NCBI RefSeq assembly: GCF_038446955.1
Contig: NZ_CP151803.1
Coordinates: forward strand, 3,224,001-3,288,000
Source: Pedobacter sp. FW305-3-2-15-E-R2A2
GTDB lineage: Bacteria; Bacteroidota; Bacteroidia; Sphingobacteriales; Sphingobacteriaceae
Direction: 5' to 3'
DNA: 64,000 nucleotides
In this document: positions 29,601-37,978 of the stretch, in pieces
How the letters are laid out: each line of letters begins with the position of its first letter
Position numbering within the stretch: the first letter of the stretch is position 1
The notes under the pieces: generated by a model
Database searches by the model: none
The model's input: the letters and a program-made list of their open reading frames with translations, nothing else
What the model was told of the DNA's origin: nothing
Position numbers and translations under genes: made by a program

Positions 29601-32600
29601 GCCGCAAGGATGACCAGGTCAAGATCCGTGGTTACCGGATTGAGCCCGGAGAGATTGAGAACGCTTTGCAGGGGTATCCGGGGATGGTTTCTGCTGTGGT
29701 CGTTGCCCGTAAAGGTGCTTCAGCAGAGCAGGAGCTGATTGCCTATGTGGTGAGTGGTTCAGTGCTGGTAATTCAGGAACTGCGTGCCTACCTGGGCAGT
29801 AAACTTCCTGCCTATATGGTCCCTTCCCATTATGTGCAGCTGGACTCATTGCCACTGAATGCCAGTGGAAAGACCGACCGCAAGGCATTGCCTGACCCTG
29901 AGGGCTTAGGTATGGCCAGTGGGGTGGCATATGTTGCCCCGCGTACAGAGACTGAAGAAAAACTGGTAGAAATCTGGAGTGAACTGCTTGAGGTGCCTCA
30001 GGAACGTATCGGTATAGATGATGATTTCCTGAATCTTGGCGGCCACAGTCTGAAGATGATCCGTTTGAGCAGCCAGATTTATAAAACATTTGGGGTAAAG
30101 ACGGGTCTTCAGGATCTTTTCAGTAAAACGACACTTTGTGCACAGGCAGAATTGATTGGTTTGGCCAATAAAGGTGTCTTTACCAGTATTGCTGTTGTGG
30201 AAAAGCAAAGAGATTACCCTTTATCACTTTCTCAGCAGCGTTTGTGGATTCTGAGTTTACTGAACCAGAGTAATATTGCGTACAATGTACCCGGGGTTTA
30301 TCTGTTTGAGGGTTCATTGGACCTGGGCGGTCTTTCCCATGCTTTTTCATCGCTGATTGAGCGCCATGAGATTTTACGTACCGTTTTTCGCAGCACTGAA
30401 TCCGGAGATATCCGTCAGGTTGTTTTAAGCGCTTCTGAGTCTGGTTTTAAGATTTCGGAGTGTGATTTTACAGCTGCAGCTGATCAGGATGATGTTGTTC
30501 ATGAACAGGTCGCAAAGGATATCCGTGCGGCTTTTGACCTTGGGCAGGGTCCCCTGCTTCGTGCGGGTGTTTACCGTTTGAGCGCAAATCGCTGGGTTTT
30601 CAGCTATGTGATGCACCACATCATCAGCGACGGCTGGTCGATGGAGATTTTGATTAAAGAGTTATTGGCTTATTATAATGCGTACCTCAGCGGGTCGGTG
30701 CCTGAGCTTCCCGGGTTGCGCATTCAGTATAAAGATTATGCTGCCTGGCAGCGTGGGGTGCTTAGTGGTTCTTTGCTGAGCGAACACCGGAGCTACTGGC
30801 AGCAGGAGTTATCAGGTACACTTCCGGTACTGGAACTGTCCGGGGACCGTCCCCGTCCTGCGGTGAAGACGTATAACGGGGGACAGGTTCAGGTGACTTT
30901 TGATGAGTCTGTTCTTTCGGGTTTACGAAGCCTGATGCAATCAGAAGGGACGACACTTTTTATGGGGTTGCTTGCGGGTGTTAATGCTTTGCTTTACCGT
31001 TATAGTGGTCAGGATGATTTGATTGTGGGTAGTCCTATTGCCGGCCGAAGCCACCTGGACCTGGAAGACCAGATTGGTTTTTATGTGAATACGCTGGTGC
31101 TTCGCAGCCGCATAGGCGAGGGGGAGAGTTACCGTTCGCTGCTGGAACAGACCCGTAAGGTAGCTCTGGGGGCTTATGACCATCAGGATTATCCTTTTGA
31201 TGAACTGGTGAATGCCCTTAATCTGCCGGTTGACCGAAGCCGTAATCCCTTATTTGATGTGCAGGTGATCCTGAATAATGAAGGGCCTAACCCTTATATG
31301 AAAGCACATGCACCTGAAAGCCTGCTGATCAGTAAATATCAGGGGTCAGGGGTTTTCAAAAGTATATTTGACCTTGTGTTCAATTTCAGTGCAACTGACA
31401 GGGAATTACAGTTAACGATAGATTATAACAGTGATATCTATGACCGGGAACGGATCGTCCGTATGGGAAGTCATTTGAGTTCGTTGCTGTCGGAGATGAT
31501 GGTTTCTCCTGATGCGCCATTCTCAGGTTTGGATTATCTGAGTGTTGCTGAGCGTGAACAGTTGTTGTATGGATTCAATGCGACGGATGTCTCTTATCCG
31601 GTTGACCAGACTTTGGTCTCCCTGTTTAGGGAACAGGTTTTACTTGATCCGGATGCCATTGCGGTTGTTTACCGGGAGCGGGAATTGAGTTATGGAGCGC
31701 TTGATGCTCAATCTGACCGTCTGGCACATTACCTGGTTTCCAGCCATGGTATCGGGGCTGATGTGCTGGTTGGTTTGCTGGTGGAGCGTTCGGACTGGAT
31801 GATCATTGCGATTCTCGGGATCCTGAAATCAGGCGGGGCTTATGTTCCGATTGATCCTGCTTATCCCAAAGACCGCATCCGTTATATGGTGGAAGATGCA
31901 GGTATCGGATTACTGCTGACCCAGACCGATTATATGTTTGAACTGGATTATTACCAGGGCGCTCTTTTTGCGGTGGATGTCCAGTTGTCAGGGTTGGATG
32001 AGGTCTCCGGCGGGCTTCTTCCATGCCGGGCTTCAGATCTGGCTTATGTGATTTATACCTCAGGATCTACGGGAAGGCCCAAAGGGGTGATGATCGGGCA
32101 TGGGGCTATCGTGAATACGGTTTATGCGCAGCAGTCTGTTTTCGGGGCTCAACATGGCGACCGCCACCTGCAGTTTGCTTCTATATCATTTGATGCATGT
32201 GTATCAGAAATTTTTGTGTGTCTTTCCAGCGGAGGCAGTCTTTATGTGGTAGAGGAGGAGGTGAAACAGTCTCCTTTAAGTTTCCAGGATTATGTGAAGC
32301 GCCATGGGATTGACATTTGTACGCTTCCCCCGGTTTATGTGAGCCAGCTTGATCTGGGTGATCTTGGAGGTATCCGCAGTTTGATTACTGCCGGGGAGAG
32401 CGCAGTCGTTTCGACGGCAAATGAATTTTTAAGTTATGGTAATTATCTGAATGCTTACGGCCCTACGGAGGTGAGTATTTGTGCGAGTGTTTTTCGCATG
32501 GAACAGGGCGGGCATGTTGACGCATTGACTGTTCCTGTGGGTAAGCCGATTTCCAATACACGTATCTATATTACCGGCCGTGATGGCGGGTTGAGTGGAG

Positions 32601-35600
32601 TAGGTATTGCCGGAGAGATTTGTATCAGCGGGGCTGGTCTGGCACGGGGTTACCTGAACCGTGCGGAGTTGAGTGCAGAGAAGTTTGTCCCGAATCCTTA
32701 CCAGCTTGCGGAAGAAAAGGAGCGGGGAATTAATGAACGGATGTACCTGACCGGAGATCAGGGGCGCTGGCTGGAAGATGGGAACATTGAGTTTCTGGGC
32801 CGCAAGGATGACCAGGTTAAGATCCGCGGTTACCGGATTGAGCTTGGGGAGATTGAGGTTGTGCTGCAGGGTTACCCTGATATGGTTTCTGCCGTTGTGA
32901 TTGCACGTAAAGGTGTTTCAGCAGATCAGGAACTGATTGCTTACCTGGTGAGTGGTTCAGTGCTGGTGATTCAGGAACTGCGTGCCTACCTGGGCAGTAA
33001 GCTTCCTGCCTATATGGTTCCTTCCCATTATGTTCAGCTGGATTCATTGCCGCTGAATGCCAGCGGGAAGACCGACCGCAAGGCATTACCCGATCCTGAG
33101 GGCATGGGTATGGCAAGCGGGGTAGCCTATGTTGCTCCGCGTACAGAGATTGAAGAAAAGCTGGCCGCGATCTGGAGTGAGGTTTTAAATACCCCCAAAG
33201 CGCGTATTGGTATCCATGACAGTTTCTTTGATCTTGGCGGGGATTCTATCAAGTCTATCCAGATTGTGTCGCGTTTAAAACAACAGGGATATTCCTTAAC
33301 GATCCAGGAAGTGCTTTTATATCCGGTGATCGGAACGTTATCAAAATATGTAAGTGTTGTCGTTCGGGACATTGACCAGCAGCCGGTTGTGGGACTGACA
33401 GGACTGAGCCCCATCCAGCGGATGTTTTTTGAAGATTATGGCAGTACACCGGTTCATTATAACCAGTCTGTTTTACTGCGGAGCAGCTCGCGTTTATCGC
33501 TGAAGGCCCTTCGCTTAGCGCTGGATAAACTGGTAGAACATCATGACGCCCTGCGTATGGTTTACTACCAGCAGGAGGGAACCTGGTTACAGGAGAATAA
33601 AGAGGTCAGCCAGGCTTATGGCTTTGAGGAGGTGGAACAGGAATTGGATGAAGCCGGTTTTGCTTTGTTTTGTGACCATGTTCAGGGCAGTGCCGATTTA
33701 TCTTCGGGTCCCCTGTTCCGTGCGGTACTTTTCCGTGGGTCAGATGGGTCAGACCGGTTGCTGCTGGTGAGTCACCATCTGGTGATTGACGGGGTTTCCT
33801 GGCGTATCATTTTTGAGGATTTATCCTCACTTTATGAGCAGTTCCTGGCGGAGCAGGTGGTGCAGCTTCCTTTGAAGACAGATTCTTTCCGTCACTGGCA
33901 GTCCGTACAGGAGGAATATAGCCGGAGTGCGGTTCTTTTGGCGGAACAGGCTTACTGGTCTTTATCAGAAGATTGGCCTTTGGCAGACCTGCAGGCGGAC
34001 CAGGCCGGCGGGAGTAATTTGTACGGGGAGGGGACTTCGGAAAGTTTTTCACTGGACCGCTCCATGACCTCGCTGCTGCTGAACCGCTGTTACCAGAGTT
34101 ATCATACAGAGATCAATGATATTTTGGTGAGTGGGTTGGTATTGTCCCTTGCGGGAGTTTTTGGTATTGATCATATCCGGATTGGTATGGAAGGCCATGG
34201 CCGTGAAGATATCGGTTCGGGCCTTGATGTTACCCGTACTGTAGGCTGGTTTACCACGACTTATCCGGTTTGTATTGACCTGGGTTATGCAGCTGACCGT
34301 ATCCGTCAGCTGATCGAGGTTAAGGAATGCCTGCACCGGGTTCCCAATAAGGGGATTGGTTATGGCATTCTCCGTTACCTTGGAGGGGCAGGATATCAGT
34401 GCCGTCCTTCGGTGACTTTCAATTACCTGGGTGATTTTGGGTCCGGGGCCGGTTCTTCAAAAGAGCAAGACGGTGCTGTGTCCCCATCGGCTTCGCTGTT
34501 CAGTTTCAGTGGGGATTACCATGGCCGGGAGATTTCCGGAGGGTTGCCCCGTCAGAGTTTACTGGATGTTTCGGGAATGATTGTGGATGGTTGCCTTCAG
34601 TTATCGGTGGTTTACAGCGCTGAGCAATACAGCACCGGTCGGATGAGGTCATTGATCAGCCGCTATCAGCAGGAACTGGAGGGCTTGATTCTGGAGTTGT
34701 CAGCATCCACTACCGTTCAGCTGAGCCCTGTGGACCTGAGTTATCAGGGGCTGAGTGTGGAACAGGTTCATTCGTTGAATGCTGATGCTTTACTGGAGGA
34801 TGTTTACAGGCTTGGCCCGCTTCAGGAGGGTTTATATTATCACTGGCTGAGTGCACCTGACTCTTCGGCCTATTTCATGCAGATCAGTTGCCGTTTACAC
34901 GGGCGGATTGATATTGATTTACTGTCGGAGAGTTACCGGCAGTTAGTGGGGCGTCATGGTGTCCTCCGGACCAGTTTTGTCCGGGATTACGGTGATGTTC
35001 CCCTTCAGGTGGTGCGCAAATCGGTAGGTGATGGTTTCCGTTACCATGATGTTGCTGGTGCGGATGATGAGGCAATTCAAAGGTACCGTGAAGAGGACCG
35101 TGCTCTGGGCTTTGACCTGGAATCGGGCTCTCAGATGCGTTTGATGGTGTTGTGTGTCGGACCCGAAGCCTATGAGCTGATCTGGAGTCATCACCATATC
35201 ATTATGGATGGATGGTGCAGCAGTATCCTGATCCGGGAGATCTTCCAGATCTATTACAGTTTGATTCAGGGTAAGGTGGCGGAGCTGGGAGAGGCAGTGG
35301 GTTATTCAAAATATATCAACTGGTTAGGTCGGGTTGATCAGGGCTCCTCGCTGGGTTACTGGGGAGATTTATTGCGTGGATACGATACTTTGAGCAGTTT
35401 TTCCGCAGGGTTTAGTTCTGCAGTTGAGGATCAGGGGAGGGAGAAGAAACGCATCCGTTTATCTGCAGGGAATGTTAGCCGTCTTGGCGCGTTGTGCAGC
35501 AGGTTGGGGGTGACTGAGAATACCTTTATACAATCGGTATGGGGGCTTTTGCTTGGGAAATACAATGACCGTTCAGATGTGGTATTTGGTGCGGTGGTTT

Positions 35601-37978
35601 CCGGACGTCCTGCAGATCTGGATGGTGTGGAGGACATGATCGGCTTGTTTAGCAATACGGTTCCGGTACGCATCCGTGTATCTCCGGGGATGACTTTTAC
35701 CGATTTGCTGGCCGCCGTTCAGCAGGAGTCTATTGCCGGAAGTCATTATCATTACACACAACTGGCCGAGGTTCAGCAGCAGAGTGAGCTGGGTTCCGGA
35801 TTGTTTGATCATGTGCTGGTTTTTGAGAACTATCCTGTTCAGCAGATGGTGGAACAGGGGGCAGGTGATGGAGAGGGTTTACGTTTTGAATCTGTTTCTG
35901 TTAGTGAGCAGACCAATTACGGATTGACCGTCACCATTATGCCGGGCGAAGAAATGGAACTTATTGTAGATTATGATCCCTGTTACTATGAGCATTCCCG
36001 TATGGAACGTATGGAAGGGCATTTGCTTCAGCTGATTGATCAGGTCCTGGACTTTCCTGAAGATGACCTTTCATCGCTGAGCTGTCTTTCCGCTGCTGAG
36101 CGTGAACAGTTGTTGTATGGATTCAATGCGACGGATGTCTCTTATCCGGTTGACCAGACTTTGGTTTCTTTGTTTAGGGAACAGGTTTTACTTGATCCGG
36201 ATGCCATTGCGGTTGTTTACCGGGAGCGGGAATTGAGTTATGGGGCGCTTGATGCTGCATCTGACCGTCTGGCACATTACCTGGTTTCCAGCCATGGTAT
36301 CGGGGCTGATGTGCTGGTTGGTTTGCTGGTGGAGCGTTCGGACTGGATGATCATTGCGATTCTCGGGATCCTGAAGTCAGGCGGGGCTTATGTTCCAATC
36401 GATCCTGCTTATCCCAAAGACCGCATCCGTTATATGGTGGAAGATGCAGGTATCGGATTACTGCTGACCCAGACCGATTATATGTTTGAACTGGATTATT
36501 ACCAGGGCGCTCTTTTTGCGGTGGATGTCCAGTTGTCAGGGTTGGATGAGGTCTCCGGCGGGCTTCTTCCATGCCGGGCTTCAGATCTGGCTTATGTGAT
36601 TTATACCTCAGGATCTACGGGAAGGCCCAAAGGGGTGATGATCGGGCATGGGGCTATCGTGAATACGGTTTATGCGCAGCAGTCTGTTTTCGGGGCTCAA
36701 CATGGCGACCGTCACCTGCAGTTTGCTTCTATATCATTTGATGCATGTGTGTCAGAAATTTTTGTGTGTCTTTCCAGCGGGGGTAGTCTTTATGTGGTAG
36801 AGGAGGAGGTGAAACAGTCTCCTTTAAGTTTCCAGGATTATGTGAAGCGCCATGGGATTGACATTTGTACGCTTCCCCCGGTTTATGTGAGCCAGCTTGA
36901 TCTGGGTGATCTTGGAGGTATCCGCAGTTTGATTACTGCCGGAGAGCGTGCAGTCGTTTCGACGGCAAATGAATTTTTAAGTTATGGTCATTATCTGAAT
37001 GCTTACGGCCCTACGGAGGTGAGTATTTGTGCGAGTGTTTTTCGTGTGGAGCAGGGCGGACATGTTGACGCATTGACTGTTCCTGTGGGTAAGCCGATTT
37101 CCAATACACGTATCTATATTACCGGCCGTGATGGCGGGTTGAGTGGAGTAGGTATTGCCGGAGAGATTTGTATCAGCGGGGCTGGTCTGGCACGGGGTTA
37201 CCTGAACCGTGCGGAGTTGAGTGCAGAGAAGTTTGTCCCGAATCCTTACCAGCTTGCAGAAGAAAAGGAGCGGGGAATTAATGAACGGATGTACCTGACC
37301 GGAGATCAGGGGCGCTGGCTGGAAGATGGGAACATTGAGTTTCTGGGCCGCAAGGATGACCAGGTCAAGATCCGTGGTTACCGTATTGAACCCGGAGAGA
37401 TTGAGGGGGTGTTGCAGGGTTACCCAGATATGGTTTCTGCCGTTGTGATTGCACGTAAAGGTGTTTCAGCAGATCAGGAACTCATTGCTTACGTAGTGAG
37501 TGGTTCAGTACTGGTGATTCAGGAACTGCGTGCCTATCTGGGCAGTAAACTTCCTGCCTATATGGTTCCTTCCCATTATGTTCAGCTGGATTCATTGCCG
37601 CTGAATGCCAGCGGGAAGACCGACCGCAAGGCATTGCCTGATCCTGAGGGCTTAGGTATGGCCAGTGGGGTAGCATATGTCGCTCCGCGTACAGAGATTG
37701 AAGCAAAGCTGGCTGCGATCTGGAGTGAAGTCCTTAATGTGCCTCAGGAACGTATCGGTATCCATGACAGTTTCTTTGACCTGGGTGGCCACAGCCTGAA
37801 AGTCATTCAGCTGATGTCAAAAATAAAAAAACACTTTGAAGTTAATCATAGTATGGATATCCTCTTTAAAAAGCCAACAATCGAAGATATCGCAGACGAA
37901 ATAGAAAAAATCAATTGGGTAAATACTGATGAATCAGAAATGGAAGAGATTAATAACATTGAAAAATTTAACATATGA
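23645..37978 (+). CDS. NRPS, four modules: docking-C-A-T-C-A-T-C-A-T-E-C-A-T
   Basis: 4,777 aa. An N-terminal beta-hairpin docking domain (23645-~23,810) is followed by C (~23,840-25,190), A (~25,220-26,760), T (GGHS ~26,858), C (~27,000-28,340), A (~28,380-29,940), T (~30,040), C (~30,190-31,540), A (~31,570-33,130), T (GGDS ~33,240), E (~33,400-34,690), C of D-accepting type (~34,730-36,090), A (~36,120-37,680), T (GGHS ~37,787). Pockets: DFWNIGMVHK (Thr), DVGHVSLIEK (X), DASTIAAICK (Tyr) twice. Predicted segment: Thr-X-D-Tyr-Tyr. Modules two to four are a near-copy of modules one to three of the preceding gene (27,031-37,694 against 9,497-20,166). The protein ends KFNI after an acidic linker. 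ATGA overlaps at both ends (23645-23648 and 37975-37978) indicate translational coupling. Substrates are inferred from pocket residues only. Confidence 0.97.
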   Translation: MKDIVNLIIELAEKKIDIYLQDGKLKLDFPEGDVSDSIILKVKSNKHKIIDYLSTHVGREVFSNIPLSEVSSDYELSSSQRRLWVLSQFDEGNSAYNVPAVHQFEGALDLSGLSHAFSALIERHEILRTVFRSTESGDIRQVVLSASESGFKISEYDFRNAVNQDDVVHEQVVKDIRATFDLGQGPLLRAGVYRLGADRWVFTYVMHHIISDGWSMEILIKELLAYYNAYVSGSALELPGLRIQYKDYAAWQRGSLSGSLLSEHQSYWREQLSGRLPVLELATDRPRPAVKTYHGGEVQVVFAQSVLSGLRSLVQAAGATVFMGLLAGVNAFLYRYSGQDDLIVGSPIAGRNHSDLEDQIGFYVNTLALRHRIAEGDSYRSLLEQVREVTLGAYAHQVYPFDELVNDLRLPVDRSRNPLFDVLVALQSSSAAALEKDRNAPDHLKISSYELGTDSHVSKFELSFNFMADDDDLHLNIAYNSDLYDRETIIRMGGHLNALLSEIIVSPEAPLSTLCYLSTAEREQLLSGFNATEATYPADQTLVSLFREQVLLDADAIAVVYQDIALSYGELESSSNRLAAYLISTYGIVSEELIGIKLERSEWMIIAILGILKSGGAYVPIDPAYPQERIDYISKDSNCRVIIDAQLLADFMPLSAGWSEAAPEVEVSPSALAYVIYTSGSTGTPKGSLVTHHNVVRLFRTDQPLFDFGRSDVWTMFHSYCFDFSVWEMYGALLNGGKLVVVSSEVSKDPLSFLEVLRNHQVTVLNQTPSSFYNLMKEELDAVTNDLGLRYVIFGGESLSPSRLGLWLDRYPDTSLINMYGITETTVHVTYKKLTRSDILNNSHNIGRPIPTLSCYVLDSLQQLLPIGVPGELYVGGEGVCRGYLNREELTKLRFLNDLLKDGERVYRTGDKARMLANGEIEYLGRQDDQVKVRGYRIELGEIESALSGYPGLLSSVVLTRSGSSGDQELIAYVVSDATLSSQELRTYLSGKLPSYMIPGYYVQPSSLPLTSNGKIDRKALPNPEGLGVASGVAYVAPRNDTEEKLAEIWSEILDIPKARIGIYDSFFDLGGHSLKVIQLSSQIYKVFNVKANFQELFGKTVLFAQAELIVFAERGSYSAIQLVDLSSEYVLSSSQRRLWILNQFGDGNVAYNMPGVYLFEGMLDMAGLSHAFSALIERHEILRTVFRNNESDDICQVILSTEELGFSITETDMQEVADQQEQVQELIAKDFSGTFDLALGPLLRAGVYRLEADRWIFTYVMHHIISDGWSMEILIKELLAYYNAYVHGSELVLPALRIQYKDYSAWQQKELNGALLCQHRSYWQQQLSGVVPILNLATDRPRPLIKTYNGGQVHVAFDREAVSGLSVLVQSAGVTLFMGVLAAVNALLYRYSGQEDLIVGSPIAGRNHSDLEDQIGFYVNTLALRSHIGEGESYRSLLEQTREITLGAYEHQVYPFDELVNDLRLPVDRSRNPLFDVMVELQHVQSSEETENDMGGLKVSNYDCDVSTLSKFDLRFVFHTGGTSGLSLLIEYNSDLYDRDTITRMGSHLSLLLSEMVDSPEAPISTLSYLSAAEREQLLSDFNATDAPYPADQTLVSLFKEQVLLRPSAIAVVYQEKALSYAEVDAASNRLAHYLLSAHVIGKDALIGIRLERSEWMILVILGILKSGGAYVPIDPEYPQDRVDYIVGDSGCVLVIDSEWLSEFLLEGASFSEDEVIVERKASDLAYVIYTSGSTGLPKGVMVEHGGVINRIDWMWRYYGFSSSLVVLQKTSYTFDVSVGEIFMPLCWGAKMILCSGGDVAVPERILRLITEHGVSYVHFVAGMLNSFMSWAFEQEDVALRLSSLTALVTSGEALSLDTVQKWYRKLSVPIYNLYGPTEASIEVTHYEPLAADQLVPIGKPISNIQIYIVERHGDLSPVGVAGEICIAGVGVARGYLNRPELSAEKFVPNPYQRAEEKLQGLNERMYLTGDQGRWLSNGNIEFLGRKDDQVKIRGYRIEPGEIENALQGYPGMVSAVVVARKGASAEQELIAYVVSGSVLVIQELRAYLGSKLPAYMVPSHYVQLDSLPLNASGKTDRKALPDPEGLGMASGVAYVAPRTETEEKLVEIWSELLEVPQERIGIDDDFLNLGGHSLKMIRLSSQIYKTFGVKTGLQDLFSKTTLCAQAELIGLANKGVFTSIAVVEKQRDYPLSLSQQRLWILSLLNQSNIAYNVPGVYLFEGSLDLGGLSHAFSSLIERHEILRTVFRSTESGDIRQVVLSASESGFKISECDFTAAADQDDVVHEQVAKDIRAAFDLGQGPLLRAGVYRLSANRWVFSYVMHHIISDGWSMEILIKELLAYYNAYLSGSVPELPGLRIQYKDYAAWQRGVLSGSLLSEHRSYWQQELSGTLPVLELSGDRPRPAVKTYNGGQVQVTFDESVLSGLRSLMQSEGTTLFMGLLAGVNALLYRYSGQDDLIVGSPIAGRSHLDLEDQIGFYVNTLVLRSRIGEGESYRSLLEQTRKVALGAYDHQDYPFDELVNALNLPVDRSRNPLFDVQVILNNEGPNPYMKAHAPESLLISKYQGSGVFKSIFDLVFNFSATDRELQLTIDYNSDIYDRERIVRMGSHLSSLLSEMMVSPDAPFSGLDYLSVAEREQLLYGFNATDVSYPVDQTLVSLFREQVLLDPDAIAVVYRERELSYGALDAQSDRLAHYLVSSHGIGADVLVGLLVERSDWMIIAILGILKSGGAYVPIDPAYPKDRIRYMVEDAGIGLLLTQTDYMFELDYYQGALFAVDVQLSGLDEVSGGLLPCRASDLAYVIYTSGSTGRPKGVMIGHGAIVNTVYAQQSVFGAQHGDRHLQFASISFDACVSEIFVCLSSGGSLYVVEEEVKQSPLSFQDYVKRHGIDICTLPPVYVSQLDLGDLGGIRSLITAGESAVVSTANEFLSYGNYLNAYGPTEVSICASVFRMEQGGHVDALTVPVGKPISNTRIYITGRDGGLSGVGIAGEICISGAGLARGYLNRAELSAEKFVPNPYQLAEEKERGINERMYLTGDQGRWLEDGNIEFLGRKDDQVKIRGYRIELGEIEVVLQGYPDMVSAVVIARKGVSADQELIAYLVSGSVLVIQELRAYLGSKLPAYMVPSHYVQLDSLPLNASGKTDRKALPDPEGMGMASGVAYVAPRTEIEEKLAAIWSEVLNTPKARIGIHDSFFDLGGDSIKSIQIVSRLKQQGYSLTIQEVLLYPVIGTLSKYVSVVVRDIDQQPVVGLTGLSPIQRMFFEDYGSTPVHYNQSVLLRSSSRLSLKALRLALDKLVEHHDALRMVYYQQEGTWLQENKEVSQAYGFEEVEQELDEAGFALFCDHVQGSADLSSGPLFRAVLFRGSDGSDRLLLVSHHLVIDGVSWRIIFEDLSSLYEQFLAEQVVQLPLKTDSFRHWQSVQEEYSRSAVLLAEQAYWSLSEDWPLADLQADQAGGSNLYGEGTSESFSLDRSMTSLLLNRCYQSYHTEINDILVSGLVLSLAGVFGIDHIRIGMEGHGREDIGSGLDVTRTVGWFTTTYPVCIDLGYAADRIRQLIEVKECLHRVPNKGIGYGILRYLGGAGYQCRPSVTFNYLGDFGSGAGSSKEQDGAVSPSASLFSFSGDYHGREISGGLPRQSLLDVSGMIVDGCLQLSVVYSAEQYSTGRMRSLISRYQQELEGLILELSASTTVQLSPVDLSYQGLSVEQVHSLNADALLEDVYRLGPLQEGLYYHWLSAPDSSAYFMQISCRLHGRIDIDLLSESYRQLVGRHGVLRTSFVRDYGDVPLQVVRKSVGDGFRYHDVAGADDEAIQRYREEDRALGFDLESGSQMRLMVLCVGPEAYELIWSHHHIIMDGWCSSILIREIFQIYYSLIQGKVAELGEAVGYSKYINWLGRVDQGSSLGYWGDLLRGYDTLSSFSAGFSSAVEDQGREKKRIRLSAGNVSRLGALCSRLGVTENTFIQSVWGLLLGKYNDRSDVVFGAVVSGRPADLDGVEDMIGLFSNTVPVRIRVSPGMTFTDLLAAVQQESIAGSHYHYTQLAEVQQQSELGSGLFDHVLVFENYPVQQMVEQGAGDGEGLRFESVSVSEQTNYGLTVTIMPGEEMELIVDYDPCYYEHSRMERMEGHLLQLIDQVLDFPEDDLSSLSCLSAAEREQLLYGFNATDVSYPVDQTLVSLFREQVLLDPDAIAVVYRERELSYGALDAASDRLAHYLVSSHGIGADVLVGLLVERSDWMIIAILGILKSGGAYVPIDPAYPKDRIRYMVEDAGIGLLLTQTDYMFELDYYQGALFAVDVQLSGLDEVSGGLLPCRASDLAYVIYTSGSTGRPKGVMIGHGAIVNTVYAQQSVFGAQHGDRHLQFASISFDACVSEIFVCLSSGGSLYVVEEEVKQSPLSFQDYVKRHGIDICTLPPVYVSQLDLGDLGGIRSLITAGERAVVSTANEFLSYGHYLNAYGPTEVSICASVFRVEQGGHVDALTVPVGKPISNTRIYITGRDGGLSGVGIAGEICISGAGLARGYLNRAELSAEKFVPNPYQLAEEKERGINERMYLTGDQGRWLEDGNIEFLGRKDDQVKIRGYRIEPGEIEGVLQGYPDMVSAVVIARKGVSADQELIAYVVSGSVLVIQELRAYLGSKLPAYMVPSHYVQLDSLPLNASGKTDRKALPDPEGLGMASGVAYVAPRTEIEAKLAAIWSEVLNVPQERIGIHDSFFDLGGHSLKVIQLMSKIKKHFEVNHSMDILFKKPTIEDIADEIEKINWVNTDESEMEEINNIEKFNI
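27031..37694 (+). repeat. ~10.7-kb module block, copy 2 (partner 9,497-20,166)
   Basis: Same block in the third NRPS gene, there forming modules two to four. Similarity stops at ~37,694, inside the A-to-T linker of the last module. The following T domain (GGHSLKVIQ) is of a different type from the one in copy 1 (GGHSLKMIR). Confidence 0.95.
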
